A program made the translations under genes and the position numbers. This document shows, piece by piece, positions 7,938 through 16,150 of a DNA stretch of 57,937 bases; the stretch's first letter is position 1; every line of letters begins with the position of its first letter. A model generated the notes under the pieces. That model saw only the letters and a list, made by a program, of their open reading frames with translations, had not been told where the DNA came from and did not search any database. The stretch covers positions 1-57,937 of the forward strand of contig CAJJNQ010000013.1 in assembly GCA_905193155.1 (NCBI GenBank), written 5' to 3'. This DNA is from an uncultured Christensenella sp. (GTDB lineage: Bacteria; Bacillota; Clostridia; Christensenellales; UBA1750).

Positions 7938-8615
7938 TTACGCCTTTTTCCGTTCCCCGGCGATCAGGCTGCGCAGCGCGTCCAGTGCGTCGCCCAGACC
8001 GCCCACCGCGCCGATCAGCCCGCAGTCCACCGCTGCCCAGCCGTCCAGGATCGTGCCCACGTCGTTGGCCATATCGTCCCGCGCCTGCAGCATCTCATGG
8101 AAGCGCTTTTCCTTCATGCCGGAATGATCGCAGACAAACCGCACCACCCGCGCCTGCATCTCCTTGAGATAATCCACTGACTGCGGCGCGTTGATAACCA
8201 TGCCGGAGATGCGCACCGGGTGCAGCGTCATAGTGGCCGAGGGCACGATGAAGGATTTTCTCGTGCATACCGCCAGCGGCACGCCGATGGAGTGCCCGCC
8301 GCCGATCACCAGCGATACCGAGGGCTTGCGCATCCCCGCCACCATCTCCGCAATGGCCAGCCCTGCCTCCACATCCCCGCCCACGGTGTTCAGGAGCAGC
8401 AGCAGCCCCTGCACCTTGTCGTTCTGCTCAATATCCACCAGCATCGGCAGGATATGCTCATATTTGGTCGTTTTGCTCGAGTCCGAAAGCGCCATGTGCC
8501 CCTCGATCTGCCCGATGATGGGCAGGCAGGCGATGGGGCGGGGCTGTCCGTCCGGCATCCCCATTTTTTCAAGGCCGTCCAGATCGGTCTGACTGTTCTT
8601 ATCGTTTTGCGCCAT
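7938..8615 (-). CDS. tepA: ClpP-fold serine protease, TepA-like
   Basis: 225-aa member of the ClpP/crotonase superfamily. The candidate catalytic serine is Ser109 in GGGHSIGVPLA and the histidine is His132 in TLHPVRISG; the oxyanion glycines are in NTVGGDVEAGLAIAE. TepA of Bacillus is described as a translocation-enhancing peptidase and lies near spoIIIE, as here. The N-terminus is hydrophilic with no signal peptide, so it acts in the cytoplasm. ATG 8615 is preferred over GTG 8624 because GGAGG lies nine bases upstream. The substrate is unknown. Confidence 0.85.
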   Translation of the reverse strand: MAQNDKNSQTDLDGLEKMGMPDGQPRPIACLPIIGQIEGHMALSDSSKTTKYEHILPMLVDIEQNDKVQGLLLLLNTVGGDVEAGLAIAEMVAGMRKPSVSLVIGGGHSIGVPLAVCTRKSFIVPSATMTLHPVRISGMVINAPQSVDYLKEMQARVVRFVCDHSGMKEKRFHEMLQARDDMANDVGTILDGWAAVDCGLIGAVGGLGDALDALRSLIAGERKKA

Positions 8616-8665
8616 AAAAAACACCTCCGCGGGATAGATTGCCCGTTTTCGGCCTTTTTAACGCA

Positions 8666-8697
8666 AAGAAGCATCCCCAAAGCGGGGATGCTTCTTT
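8666..8697 (-). terminator. Intrinsic terminator after the M16 peptidase gene
   Basis: AAGAAGCATCCCC and GGGGATGCTTCTT form a 13-bp stem with a short loop about 10 bp beyond the stop codon at 8708. The T tract is broken, so efficiency may be moderate. Confidence 0.75.
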
Positions 8698-8707
8698 CAA
8701 ACCCTAA

Positions 8708-9964
8708 TCAATCGTCAAACGCCGCAAAGGACAAAGGCGTATCCAGTTTGCCAACGACGGCGGTGCAATAGGGCGCGGTGAAAATGCTCCGGGCGACAGC
8801 GTTGACCTCGTCCAGCGTCACCTTGTTCAGGCGCTCCATGATTTCCTCATAGGAGCGGGTTTTGTTGTACAGCAGCATCACGTTGCCGTTGCCGCGCATC
8901 CGCGAGGTGCTGCTCTCCTGCCCCATGACAAAGGAAATCTTGCAGGACTCGCGCGCCTTTTCAAACTCGTCGGGCGTCACGCCGTCGCGCACGAGCTTTT
9001 TGACCTCCTGCCCCATCAGATCGACCACCTGCTGAGCGGTCTCCGGCGAGGTTCCGGCATACAGCTCCATGCCGCCCACGCCCGAATAGACGTTGACATA
9101 GCTGTAAACCGAATAAGCCAGCCCATTCTTTTCGCGGATGCTCTGGAACAGGCGGGAACTCATCGCGCCGCCGAAGAGCGTGGAGAGGATGAGCTGCGCA
9201 TAGCTCTCGGGCGAATTGCCCTTAAAGGCTGGGTAGCCCACGCAGATCTGTGCCTGTTCGGTATCCTTCTCCCGCACCAGATGGTTGCACAGGGCGGGCG
9301 CTTCCGGCATTTCGGGCACTTCCGGCCCGACGGAATCCCATGCGCCAAAGTATTTATCCAGCAGCTGCACCAGTTCGTCCCAATCGTAGCGGCCCGCGAC
9401 GGAGATCACGGTGTTGCGGGGCGTATAGTGCTTTTTCATGAATGCAAAGAGCTTTTCCCGCGTGACGTTTCGGATGATCTCCTCGGTGCCGAGAATGGGC
9501 AGCCCCAGCGAATGTCCCTGATACTGCGCGTCGGAGAGCAGCTCGTGGACGAGATCCTCCGGATTGTCCTCACACATGGCGATCTCCTCGATCACCACGC
9601 CCTTTTCGCGCTCCAGGTCGTCCTGCGGGAATTCCGGCCGCAGCAGAAGATCCGCCAGCAGCGAAATGCCGCGCTCCAGGTGTTCGTCCATGACCTTTGT
9701 ATAAAAACAGGTGCTTTCCTTGGCAGTGAAGGCGTTGGTCGCGCCGCCGAGACGATCCATCTCGTCCGCCAGCGCCGCCGCGTTCTTCTCCTTCGTGCCC
9801 TTGAACACCATGTGCTCCACAAAGTGAGAATATCCGTTTTCCTCCGGACTTTCGTTGACCGCGCCGGTGCGCACAAACACGCCCACGGCCGCAGTGCGGA
9901 TATCAGGCATCCGCTCGCCCACAATGCGCAGTCCGTTGCGCAGCGTGATCAGATCATAGGCCAT
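8708..9964 (-). CDS. M16 family zinc peptidase (processing-peptidase type, MlpA-like)
   Basis: 418-aa insulinase/mitochondrial-processing-peptidase family protein. The inverted zinc motif HFVEH is at residues 47-51, with the downstream glutamate in VIEEIAMCEDNPED about 75 residues later. A second, catalytically inactive M16 half carries the family's GGAMSSRLFQSIREKNGLAY motif. It lies directly downstream of pnp, the same position as mlpA in Bacillus (rpsO-pnpA-ylxY-mlpA; ylxY is absent here). It has no signal peptide and is therefore probably cytoplasmic. Confidence 0.92.
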   Translation of the reverse strand: MAYDLITLRNGLRIVGERMPDIRTAAVGVFVRTGAVNESPEENGYSHFVEHMVFKGTKEKNAAALADEMDRLGGATNAFTAKESTCFYTKVMDEHLERGISLLADLLLRPEFPQDDLEREKGVVIEEIAMCEDNPEDLVHELLSDAQYQGHSLGLPILGTEEIIRNVTREKLFAFMKKHYTPRNTVISVAGRYDWDELVQLLDKYFGAWDSVGPEVPEMPEAPALCNHLVREKDTEQAQICVGYPAFKGNSPESYAQLILSTLFGGAMSSRLFQSIREKNGLAYSVYSYVNVYSGVGGMELYAGTSPETAQQVVDLMGQEVKKLVRDGVTPDEFEKARESCKISFVMGQESSTSRMRGNGNVMLLYNKTRSYEEIMERLNKVTLDEVNAVARSIFTAPYCTAVVGKLDTPLSFAAFDD

Positions 9965-9989
9965 TTTTCTTCTTTTCCCCCCGAATGTT

Positions 9990-10028
9990 TCAAAAGGGAG
10001 GCGGAGTTTTCGCCCCGTCTCCCTTTCT
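9990..10028 (-). terminator. Intrinsic terminator after pnp
   Basis: AAAGGGAG and CTCCCTTT pair around a GC-rich imperfect inner stem, with TTTTG after it in the minus-strand transcript. It separates pnp from the M16 peptidase gene. Confidence 0.7.
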
Positions 10029-10041
10029 TATTCACTTGTGC

Positions 10042-12228
10042 TTAGTTTTCCTTCCGGGGCTCGCGGCGGTTGCCGTTGGAGCGGAAGGGGTAGTTGCCCT
10101 TGGGCGCTTCACCGCGGTCGCGGCGGGGCGCACGGGGCTTTTCCTCGATGACCATATCGGCGCGGGCCAGGTTCACACGGCCCTGCGAGTCGATGTTGGC
10201 CACGCGGACCTTGATCTCGTCGCCGATGTTGAGCACGTCTTCCACCTTTTCAATGTGCTCGTTAGACATCTTGGAGATGTGCAGCATGCCGTCCTTGCCG
10301 GGCAGCAGCTCGATGAACGCGCCGATGGGGATGATGCGGACGACCTTGCCGGTGTATTCCGCGCCGACCTCCACGCCGTTGGCAATGCCCTCGATGATCT
10401 TGCGAGCCTTCTCGGCGGCCTCCGCATCGGGGGTCGCGATGTAGACGCTGCCGTCGTCCTCGATGTCGATCTTGACGCCGGTATCGGCGATGATCTTGTT
10501 GATGACCTTTCCGCCGGAGCCGATGACTTCGCGGATCTTATCGGGATTGATGGAGAAGGTAATGATCTTGGGCGCCCACTTGGACAGCTCCTTGCGGGGC
10601 TCGGAGATGCACTCCATCATCTTGCCCATGATGAACATGCGGCCGTCGTGCGCCTGAGCCAGAGCCTGGCGCAGGATGGGCTCGTCGATGCCCTTGATCT
10701 TGATATCCATCTGGATGGCGGTGATGCCGTCCTTGGTGCCCGCGACCTTGAAGTCCATGTCGCCCAGGAAGTCTTCCAGACCCTGAATATCGGTCAGCAC
10801 CGCGACCTTGCCGGTCTCTGCGTCCTTAATCAGACCCATGGCGCAGCCCGCAACAGGCTTCTTGATCGGCACGCCCGCGTCCATCAACGCCATGGTGGAG
10901 CCGCAGATGGAAGCCTGCGAGGTCGAACCGTTGGAAGAGATCGCCTCGGAGACCACGCGGATGGCGTAGGGGAACTCTTCGGGCGAGGGGATCATGGGCT
11001 CCAGCGCGCGCTCAGCCAGCGCGCCGTGGCCGATCTCGCGGCGTCCCGGAGAGCGCAGCGGACGGGCTTCGCCGGTGGAATACGGCGGCATATTGTAATG
11101 GTGCATATAGCGCTTGGATTCTTCCGCAGAGATGCCGTCCAGCGTCTGCACATCGCTCATGGAACCGAGGGTGCAGATGGACATGACCTGGGTCTGGCCG
11201 CGGGTGAACACAGCGGAACCATGCGTGCGGGGCAGGATGCCCGCTTCGCACCAGATGGGGCGGACCTGGGTCAATGCACGGCCGTCGGGACGGACGCCGT
11301 GGTCGATGATCTTGCGGCGCATGACTTCCTTGTCGAGGTAATACAGTGCATCGGCAATCTCGCGCTCGCGCTCGGGGAAGGTCTCGGCAAAGTGCTCGAG
11401 GGTTTCCTGCTTGACCTGCTCTTCGCGCGCAGAACGCTCGGCGCGGTCAAAGCTCTCAAACGCCCACTGCACCTTTTCCAGCGCATATTCGCGGACGGCC
11501 GCGGTCACATCCTCGCCCACGGTCACCAGCGGGAACTCGCGCTTTTCCTTGCCGATTTCGGCAATGATGCCTTCCTGGAAGGCGACGAGCTTCTTGATCT
11601 CTTCGTGCGCGTAGAGAATGGCCTGAAGCATCTTCTCTTCGCTGACTTCCTTGGCGCCGGCCTCGACCATCATGATGGCGTCCTTGGTGCCGGAAACCGT
11701 CAGGTGCAGGTCGCTCTTTTCGCGCTGCTCCACGGTGGGGTTGAGCACGAATTCATCGTCGATCAGACCCACCACCACCGAGCCCGTGGGGCCGGCGAAG
11801 GGAATTTCGGAAACGCACAGCGCAATGGAGGAGCCGATCATCGCGGGGATTTCGGCGGAGCAGTCATTATCGTTGGAAAGCACGGTCGCCACGACGCTGA
11901 CGTCGTTGCGCATTCCCTTGGGGAAGAGCGGGCGCAGCGGGCGGTCGATCAGGCGGGAGGTCAAAATGGCCTTCTCGGTGGGACGGCCTTCGCGCTTGAT
12001 GAAGCCGCCGGGGATCTTACCTACGGAGTACTGCTTTTCCTCGAAGTCCACGCCCAGCGGGAAGAAGTCGATGCCGGGGCGGGGCGTATCGGCGACGGTG
12101 GCGCAGACCAGCACGACGGTGTCGCCGTAGCGGACCAGAACGGATCCGGCAGCCTGCTCGGCATAGCGGCCGAACTCGAAGGACAGCTTGCGGCCCGCAA
12201 GCTCTGTTTCATAGATCTTGTGTTCCAT
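10042..12228 (-). CDS. pnp: Polyribonucleotide nucleotidyltransferase (PNPase)
   Basis: 728-aa phosphorolytic 3'-5' exoribonuclease. Two RNase PH-like domains are separated by an all-helical region. The second core carries GRREIGHGALAERALEP and the catalytic IKGIDEPILRQALAQA region. A KH domain (GSGGKVINKI) follows, then an S1 domain (YTGKVVRIIPIGAFIELLPG) and a basic Arg-rich tail. ATG 12228 (MEHKIYETELAGRKLSFEFG) fits the family N-terminus, and AAAGGAG lies upstream; the 37 codons before it are untranslated leader. It follows rpsO, as in most bacteria. Confidence 0.97.
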   Translation of the reverse strand: MEHKIYETELAGRKLSFEFGRYAEQAAGSVLVRYGDTVVLVCATVADTPRPGIDFFPLGVDFEEKQYSVGKIPGGFIKREGRPTEKAILTSRLIDRPLRPLFPKGMRNDVSVVATVLSNDNDCSAEIPAMIGSSIALCVSEIPFAGPTGSVVVGLIDDEFVLNPTVEQREKSDLHLTVSGTKDAIMMVEAGAKEVSEEKMLQAILYAHEEIKKLVAFQEGIIAEIGKEKREFPLVTVGEDVTAAVREYALEKVQWAFESFDRAERSAREEQVKQETLEHFAETFPEREREIADALYYLDKEVMRRKIIDHGVRPDGRALTQVRPIWCEAGILPRTHGSAVFTRGQTQVMSICTLGSMSDVQTLDGISAEESKRYMHHYNMPPYSTGEARPLRSPGRREIGHGALAERALEPMIPSPEEFPYAIRVVSEAISSNGSTSQASICGSTMALMDAGVPIKKPVAGCAMGLIKDAETGKVAVLTDIQGLEDFLGDMDFKVAGTKDGITAIQMDIKIKGIDEPILRQALAQAHDGRMFIMGKMMECISEPRKELSKWAPKIITFSINPDKIREVIGSGGKVINKIIADTGVKIDIEDDGSVYIATPDAEAAEKARKIIEGIANGVEVGAEYTGKVVRIIPIGAFIELLPGKDGMLHISKMSNEHIEKVEDVLNIGDEIKVRVANIDSQGRVNLARADMVIEEKPRAPRRDRGEAPKGNYPFRSNGNRREPRKEN

Positions 12229-12267
12229 GTCTTCAGGGGCTCCTTTCTGTCGTCGCCCGCAAAAGCA

Positions 12268-12293
12268 GGACGCTCCGTGCGCGGAGTTTGTCC
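12268..12293 (-). promoter_or_regulatory. Stem-loop in the pnp leader
   Basis: In the minus-strand RNA, GGAC and CTCCG pair with CGGAG and GTCC around a tetraloop (12278-12281) with a small internal asymmetry. It lies 40 nt upstream of the pnp start codon. PNPase autoregulates through leader hairpins in Enterobacteria; that role here is inference. Confidence 0.5.
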
Positions 12294-12412
12294 AGCGCTT
12301 CTTTCTCATCAAAGCGTTCGGCAAACCCCACGCGACCACGCAGCGCGCTTTTTTCTCCTGAAAAATAGCTTCGCGGGCAGTTCTTTTGTTTTTTCCAGCT
12401 TATAATGAGACA

Positions 12413-12453
12413 GCCGAAAGGCCGCGCGGATCAGCTCCGCAAGGCCTTCCGGC
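12413..12453 (-). promoter_or_regulatory. Long stem-loop in the rpsO-pnp intercistronic region
   Basis: The RNA pairs GCCGGAAGGCC with GGCCTTTCGGC (11 bp including one G-U), with an inner GCGGA/TCCGC hairpin. It starts 18 nt after the rpsO stop codon. No T run follows, so RNase III-type processing or mRNA stabilisation is more likely than simple termination. Confidence 0.6.
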
Positions 12454-12471
12454 ATATCCCGCAGTCCGCAA

Positions 12472-12738
12472 TTACTTACGGACGTTCAGCTCGGCAATCA
12501 GAGAACGGTAACGAACGATATCCACCTTCTTGAGGTAGTCCAGCAGACCGCGGCGCTTACCGACCATGATCAGCAGACCGCGACGGGAGTGGTGGTCGTT
12601 CTTGTTGTTCTTCAGGTGATCCTCGTTGAGGTGGTTGATGCGCTCGGTCAGCAGAGCGACCTGCACTTCGGGAGAACCGGTGTCGCCCTCGTGACGACCG
12701 TACTTCTGGATGATTTCCGTCTTTCTTGCCTTGTCCAT
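12472..12738 (-). CDS. rpsO: 30S ribosomal protein S15
   Basis: 88-aa primary 16S rRNA-binding protein. The whole length matches the family: EIIQKYGRHEGDTGSPEVQV at the N-terminus, LTERINHLNEDHLKNNKNDH, then SRRGLLIMVGKRRGLLDYL and the C-terminal RYRSLIAELNVRK. GCGAGGT lies upstream of the ATG. It has a strong promoter and a roughly 96-nt structured leader that may bind S15 itself. pnp follows after 243 bp. Confidence 0.98.
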   Translation of the reverse strand: MDKARKTEIIQKYGRHEGDTGSPEVQVALLTERINHLNEDHLKNNKNDHHSRRGLLIMVGKRRGLLDYLKKVDIVRYRSLIAELNVRK

Positions 12739-12834
12739 GATGTTGCAACCTCGCTTTTCAAAATATTCGTCAATCGCCGGCGATCCGAGCGGCGCGTCGT
12801 GCGTGGCGCAGCCCCCAGATTGCGGTTCAAGCCA
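12739..12834 (-). promoter_or_regulatory. Candidate S15 autoregulatory leader of rpsO
   Basis: About 96 nt lie between the predicted transcription start (~12834) and the rpsO ATG. The segment is GC-rich and contains the perfect palindrome ATCGCCGGCGAT and other complementary blocks (CAATC / GATTG). Autogenous S15-binding leaders are known in several bacterial phyla. I could not match this one to a known class. Confidence 0.4.
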
Positions 12835-12840
12835 GAATAT

Positions 12841-12869
12841 ATTTTATCACGCCCGCAACGCCTTGTAAA
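12841..12869 (-). promoter_or_regulatory. SigA-type promoter of rpsO
   Basis: Minus-strand TTTACA (12864-12869), 17 bp, TAAAAT (12841-12846) with an extended TGA just before the -10. Confidence 0.85.
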
Positions 12870-12915
12870 CGGCTTTTTCAGGCAAAAACACATCTTAACA
12901 TGAAAATCTCCCGCT

Positions 12916-13743
12916 TTAGAGCTTCAGCGCCTTTTTCGGGCATTCCTCCACGCAGCGCAGGCAGAGGATGCACTCTGTCGCATTTTCTCTCTTCCGGGAG
13001 TTGGCGGATGGGTTCACGTTCATCGGGCAGACCTTGCGGCACTTGCCGCAGGAGACGCATTTTTCCTCGTCGCACTTGACGCGCAGGAGGGAAAAATAGC
13101 TTGCAGGTTTCAAAAATACCGTCACCGGGCAGATGTATTTGCAGAACGCGCGGTTGTCCCGGAAGGCAAACGCCAGCGCGATGCCGACCGCGTAATAGAG
13201 CGCGTTGCCGGCCAGGAAGCTGATCCACAAAATCTGCTCCTTCCCCACGACGTCAAACACAAACAGCGCGCCTACGAACAGCAGTGAACCAGCAAACAGC
13301 GCATAGCGAATCCAGCCGAGCCGTTTCTTTCCGGGCTGCTGCGATTCTTTATAGGGCAGCAGATCGAGCACCATCGCCGTCCAGCAGGCGTAGCCGCACC
13401 AGCCCCGCCCGAAGAGCAGCGGGCCGAAGATCTTGGCCACGGCGTAGTGAATCACCGCCGCCTCAAACACGCCGGAAAAGAGATAATACCAAAACCCTTC
13501 GATCTGCATGTTTTCCCGGCAAATCACGCCCAAGTAGACCAGCATATAGCCGCCTACCAGGAACTGCACGACGTGCCGCGCGTATTTCCACCGTCGAATA
13601 TACAGCAGCATGCCCAGTGCCAGCGACCCGCCGATGTAGGTGAAATTGAACAGATAAAATAGATTGTCCTTCGCCAGCCACAGCGTCACGGCAATGGCTT
13701 CAAACAAACAAAACATGCCGATCGGTCCCGCGTATTTTCTCAT
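12916..13743 (-). CDS. NapH/NosR-like membrane polyferredoxin (4Fe-4S binding protein)
   Basis: 275-aa integral membrane protein with about six hydrophobic segments. Membrane cysteine motifs are GRGWCGYACW and CKYICPV. Two classical 4Fe-4S motifs sit at the C-terminus: CVSCGKCRKVCP and CILCLRCVEECP. The family passes electrons between the quinone pool or membrane and soluble partners; the partner here is unknown. The start ATG 13743 has GGAGG eight bases upstream; earlier in-frame ATGs do not. It has its own promoter and lies between ribF and rpsO, which are normally adjacent. Confidence 0.85.
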   Translation of the reverse strand: MRKYAGPIGMFCLFEAIAVTLWLAKDNLFYLFNFTYIGGSLALGMLLYIRRWKYARHVVQFLVGGYMLVYLGVICRENMQIEGFWYYLFSGVFEAAVIHYAVAKIFGPLLFGRGWCGYACWTAMVLDLLPYKESQQPGKKRLGWIRYALFAGSLLFVGALFVFDVVGKEQILWISFLAGNALYYAVGIALAFAFRDNRAFCKYICPVTVFLKPASYFSLLRVKCDEEKCVSCGKCRKVCPMNVNPSANSRKRENATECILCLRCVEECPKKALKL

Positions 13744-13784
13744 GCCCACATCCTCCATCCATTTATACGCTCTTTTTCGCCCCC

Positions 13785-13813
13785 ATTGTATGCCACAGAC
13801 CATCGCGCGTCAA
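13785..13813 (-). promoter_or_regulatory. Promoter of the polyferredoxin gene
   Basis: Minus-strand TTGACG (13808-13813), 17 bp, TACAAT (13785-13790), about 40 bp before the ATG at 13743. Confidence 0.8.
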
Positions 13814-13920
13814 TCCAACTTACAGAGAGATAACCTCCGCTCCCCCTTTTGTGTACATGCCCTTTATATAAAATAGAAAAAACAACGCGGAAGCCTGAAT
13901 CGTCGGCAGCCCGTCAGCCA

Positions 13921-14132
13921 TTGTGAAAAATCCGAATTCATTTCAGAGGATTTCTTGACAGGTAAATCGGGCGGTATCCCTGTTGTTCAGATGATTTCGG
14001 CGGCCCTCTTCTTCATAATACAGTGATTGGCCGCCATCGCGTAGACGATATTGTTCTTCCTCCTATTCGGATGCCGCATCTATAGCCTGATCGCGGCCTC
14101 TGTTTTTTTGTAAAGCGGGGAAGGTGAACTCA
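13921..14132 (+). pseudogene. Possible decayed small membrane-protein remnant
   Basis: Read from 13922 the plus strand encodes a hydrophobic stretch (QMISAALFFIIQ, then LAAIA, then TILFFLLFGCRIYSLIAASVFL) broken by in-frame TGA and TAG codons. It ends just before the degenerate regulator ORF at 14133. Small XRE regulators often share an operon with a small membrane protein, which would fit. No family is recognised and the call is weak. The stretch 13814-13920 holds nothing I can identify. Confidence 0.3.
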
Positions 14133-14258
14133 ATGGAGGATCATTTGATTCTGACAAATCGTTGGAAAGAAATATGAGCAGAATGAAAGTTCTCTCAAGC
14201 CCGCCTTGCCGAAATGTTCTGTGTCTCCCGCAAGCGCATAAATCCTGAAAGACTGACC
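14133..14258 (+). pseudogene. Remnant of a small XRE-family HTH regulator, two in-frame stops
   Basis: From ATG 14133 one reading frame gives LTNRWKEI-stop-AE-stop-KFSQARLAEMF, then CVSRKRINPER. This aligns in register with the N-terminus of small Cro/CI-type regulators (pattern NRxKELRxExxxSQxxLAExxGVSRxTIN). Both TGA codons (14175-14177 and 14184-14186) fall where Arg/Lys is usual, consistent with CGA-to-TGA changes. The reading stops making sense at the ribF terminator, so the 3' part is lost. GGGGAAGGTGA before the ATG looks like a relic ribosome site. Confidence 0.5.
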
Positions 14259-14271
14259 AGGATCCCACAGC

Positions 14272-14317
14272 AAAACAGGCGCGGTCCCGTTTTTCGGAAC
14301 TGCGCCTGTTTTTTTGC
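14272..14317 (-). terminator. Intrinsic terminator after ribF
   Basis: AAAACAGGCGC and GCGCCTGTTTT pair, with inner complementary bases (GGTCCCG / CGGAACT region) and T runs on both strands. It ends the long rimP-to-ribF transcription unit. Confidence 0.88.
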
Positions 14318-14320
14318 TCA

Positions 14321-15220
14321 TCACAGCGCCCTTGCGCGCTGCACGTCTTTTTCGATCTGTGCCGACAATTCGGCCAGCGAATCGAACTTTTTCTCGTCGC
14401 GCAGCCGCGCCACGAAGGACACGCGCGCCGCCTCGCCGTAGACGTCCCCCTCGAAGTCGATCAGATACGCTTCCAGCGTGGGCTTATCGCTGCCGACCGT
14501 GGGCTTGACCCCCAGGTTGAACATCGCGCGGTACTGCTCGCCCGCAATCTGCGCATAGCCGAAGTACACGCCGAACTTGGGCAGCAGCTTTCCCTGCGGA
14601 ATGTCGATGTTGATGGTGGGAAAGCCCATCTCGTGCCCGATATGGTTGCCGTGCACGACAGGACCGCCGATGGTATACGCCCGGCCGAGCAGCGCCGCCG
14701 CCGTGCGCACATCGCCCGCCAGCAGCAGCTCACGGATGCGCGTGGACGACACATCCATGCCCGAAATGCTCACCTTGGGCACGACATGCAGCGTATACCC
14801 CATCTCACGGGAGAGCTTGTCCAGCAGTTCGACATTGCCTGCGCCGCCCGCGCCGAAGGTATAATTATCGCCCACGACGATGTGCCGCGCGCCGCCGGGC
14901 CCCACAAGACCGCGGATGAACTCCTCCGGCGCCAGCCCGGACAGGCGGCGGGTGAACGGCAGCAGGATCAGCTCATCGATCAGGCTGCGGGAAACCAGCA
15001 GCGCCTTTTCTGCCGGCAGCGTCAGCAGCGGCGGCGCGCCCGCCCCCACGACCGAGAGGGGATGATTGAGGAACGAGAGCGCGCAGGGAGCCATTTTTTC
15101 GCACATAGCGATGACCGAGGCCACCTCCAGCACCGCTTGATGCCCCAGATGCACGCCGTCAAACGTTCCCAAAGCGATCACCCGCTCCCTGGGCAGGATC
15201 TGCGAGGTCGTAACTTTCAT
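14321..15220 (-). CDS. ribF: Bifunctional riboflavin kinase / FAD synthetase
   Basis: 299-aa enzyme making FMN and then FAD. The N-terminal nucleotidyltransferase domain has ALGTFDGVHLGHQAVL (the HxGH-type motif), VVGDNYTFGAGGAGN and SSTRIRELLLAGD. The C-terminal flavokinase domain starts near residue 185 with the conserved HGNHIGHEMGFPTINI and includes AYLIDFEGDVYGE. Length is normal for the family. It lies 36 bp downstream of truB in the same operon, as in Bacillus (ribC). Confidence 0.96.
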   Translation of the reverse strand: MKVTTSQILPRERVIALGTFDGVHLGHQAVLEVASVIAMCEKMAPCALSFLNHPLSVVGAGAPPLLTLPAEKALLVSRSLIDELILLPFTRRLSGLAPEEFIRGLVGPGGARHIVVGDNYTFGAGGAGNVELLDKLSREMGYTLHVVPKVSISGMDVSSTRIRELLLAGDVRTAAALLGRAYTIGGPVVHGNHIGHEMGFPTINIDIPQGKLLPKFGVYFGYAQIAGEQYRAMFNLGVKPTVGSDKPTLEAYLIDFEGDVYGEAARVSFVARLRDEKKFDSLAELSAQIEKDVQRARAL

Positions 15221-15256
15221 ATCGTTTCCCCCTCCGATTGCATTCTTTTTCCTTTT

Positions 15257-16150
15257 TTATGACTCATTTTCGCCCAGCAGCATGCAGCGGAAGCGGATTT
15301 CTCCATCCTTTACCTGCCCCATGCCCGCAAACTGTTCTCCCAGATAGACGCGCAGCACGCTGCCCTCCTGCGGAGGATTTTTCCAATTTTTCAGGCGGAT
15401 GGGGTTGCCGTTGCGCACGGCGTGCTCCAAATTGTCGCCCAGATGCACCGCCGGGATGTGGCGGATCGGCGCGTCGCAGGGCAGCAGCTTCGGTTCGCCC
15501 TCCTGCACACTTTGCAGATATTCTTCCGGCGTGACCGCGTTTTCCAGTTCAAATACGCCGGATTTGGTGCGCAGCAGGAACGCCATGTGCGCGCAAGTCC
15601 CAAGGGCCTTGCCGATATCGTGGCAGAGCGTGCGGATGTAGGTTCCCCGCCCGCAGGCCACGTCGATCAGAAAGCGATCCTCCGCCGTCTGCGCGACATA
15701 GGTCACGGACTCAATATGCACCGTCCGTTTCGGAATCTCGATGCTCTCACCCGCCCTTGCGGTTTGATAGAGCTTTTTGCCGCCCACTTTGATGGCGGAA
15801 TACTGCGACGGAATCTGCTCGATGTCGCCTTCAAACTGCGGCAGCACACCTTGCAGCTGCTCCGCCGTCACCAGCCCGCCGCGGCCCGTGATGCGCCCGG
15901 TCGCGTCCTGCGTATCGGTTTCGACGCCGATGCGGATCTCCGCGCGGTAGCCCTTTTCCTTGTCCGACACATAGTCAAACAGCCGCGCCGCTTTGCCGAT
16001 GCCGATGGGCAGCACACCGCTGGCTTCCGGGTCAAGCGTGCCCATGTGCCCCACTTTTGCGCCGCGGGGCAGGGTTTTGCGCACCATCACCACCGCATCG
16101 GACGAGGTCATGCCCGGCGGCTTGAGCAGATTCAGGAATCCGTCCCTCAT
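15257..16150 (-). CDS. truB: tRNA pseudouridine(55) synthase TruB
   Basis: 297-aa enzyme converting U55 of tRNAs to pseudouridine. The N-terminus reads GFLNLLKPPGMTSSDAV; the catalytic aspartate lies in GHMGTLDPEASGVLPI. Downstream are the conserved Tyr in PSQYSAIKVGGKKLYQ and the GRGTYIRTLCHDIGKALG block. A short C-terminal PUA-like domain follows. Its ATG overlaps the stop of nrnA in an ATGA arrangement. Confidence 0.97.
   Translation of the reverse strand: MRDGFLNLLKPPGMTSSDAVVMVRKTLPRGAKVGHMGTLDPEASGVLPIGIGKAARLFDYVSDKEKGYRAEIRIGVETDTQDATGRITGRGGLVTAEQLQGVLPQFEGDIEQIPSQYSAIKVGGKKLYQTARAGESIEIPKRTVHIESVTYVAQTAEDRFLIDVACGRGTYIRTLCHDIGKALGTCAHMAFLLRTKSGVFELENAVTPEEYLQSVQEGEPKLLPCDAPIRHIPAVHLGDNLEHAVRNGNPIRLKNWKNPPQEGSVLRVYLGEQFAGMGQVKDGEIRFRCMLLGENES

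Noticed and set aside
9985..10041. The purine-rich region before the M16 peptidase as a promoter
   Set aside because: No acceptable -35/-10 pair could be placed; the pnp terminator is the clear feature there.
9985..12405. An 806-codon plus-strand ORF opposite pnp
   Set aside because: Antisense shadow; PNPase on minus carries all family motifs.
14080..14324. Short minus-strand ORFs next to the ribF terminator
   Set aside because: They run through the terminator hairpin, have no ribosome site and show no family resemblance; the plus-strand XRE remnant explains the region better.
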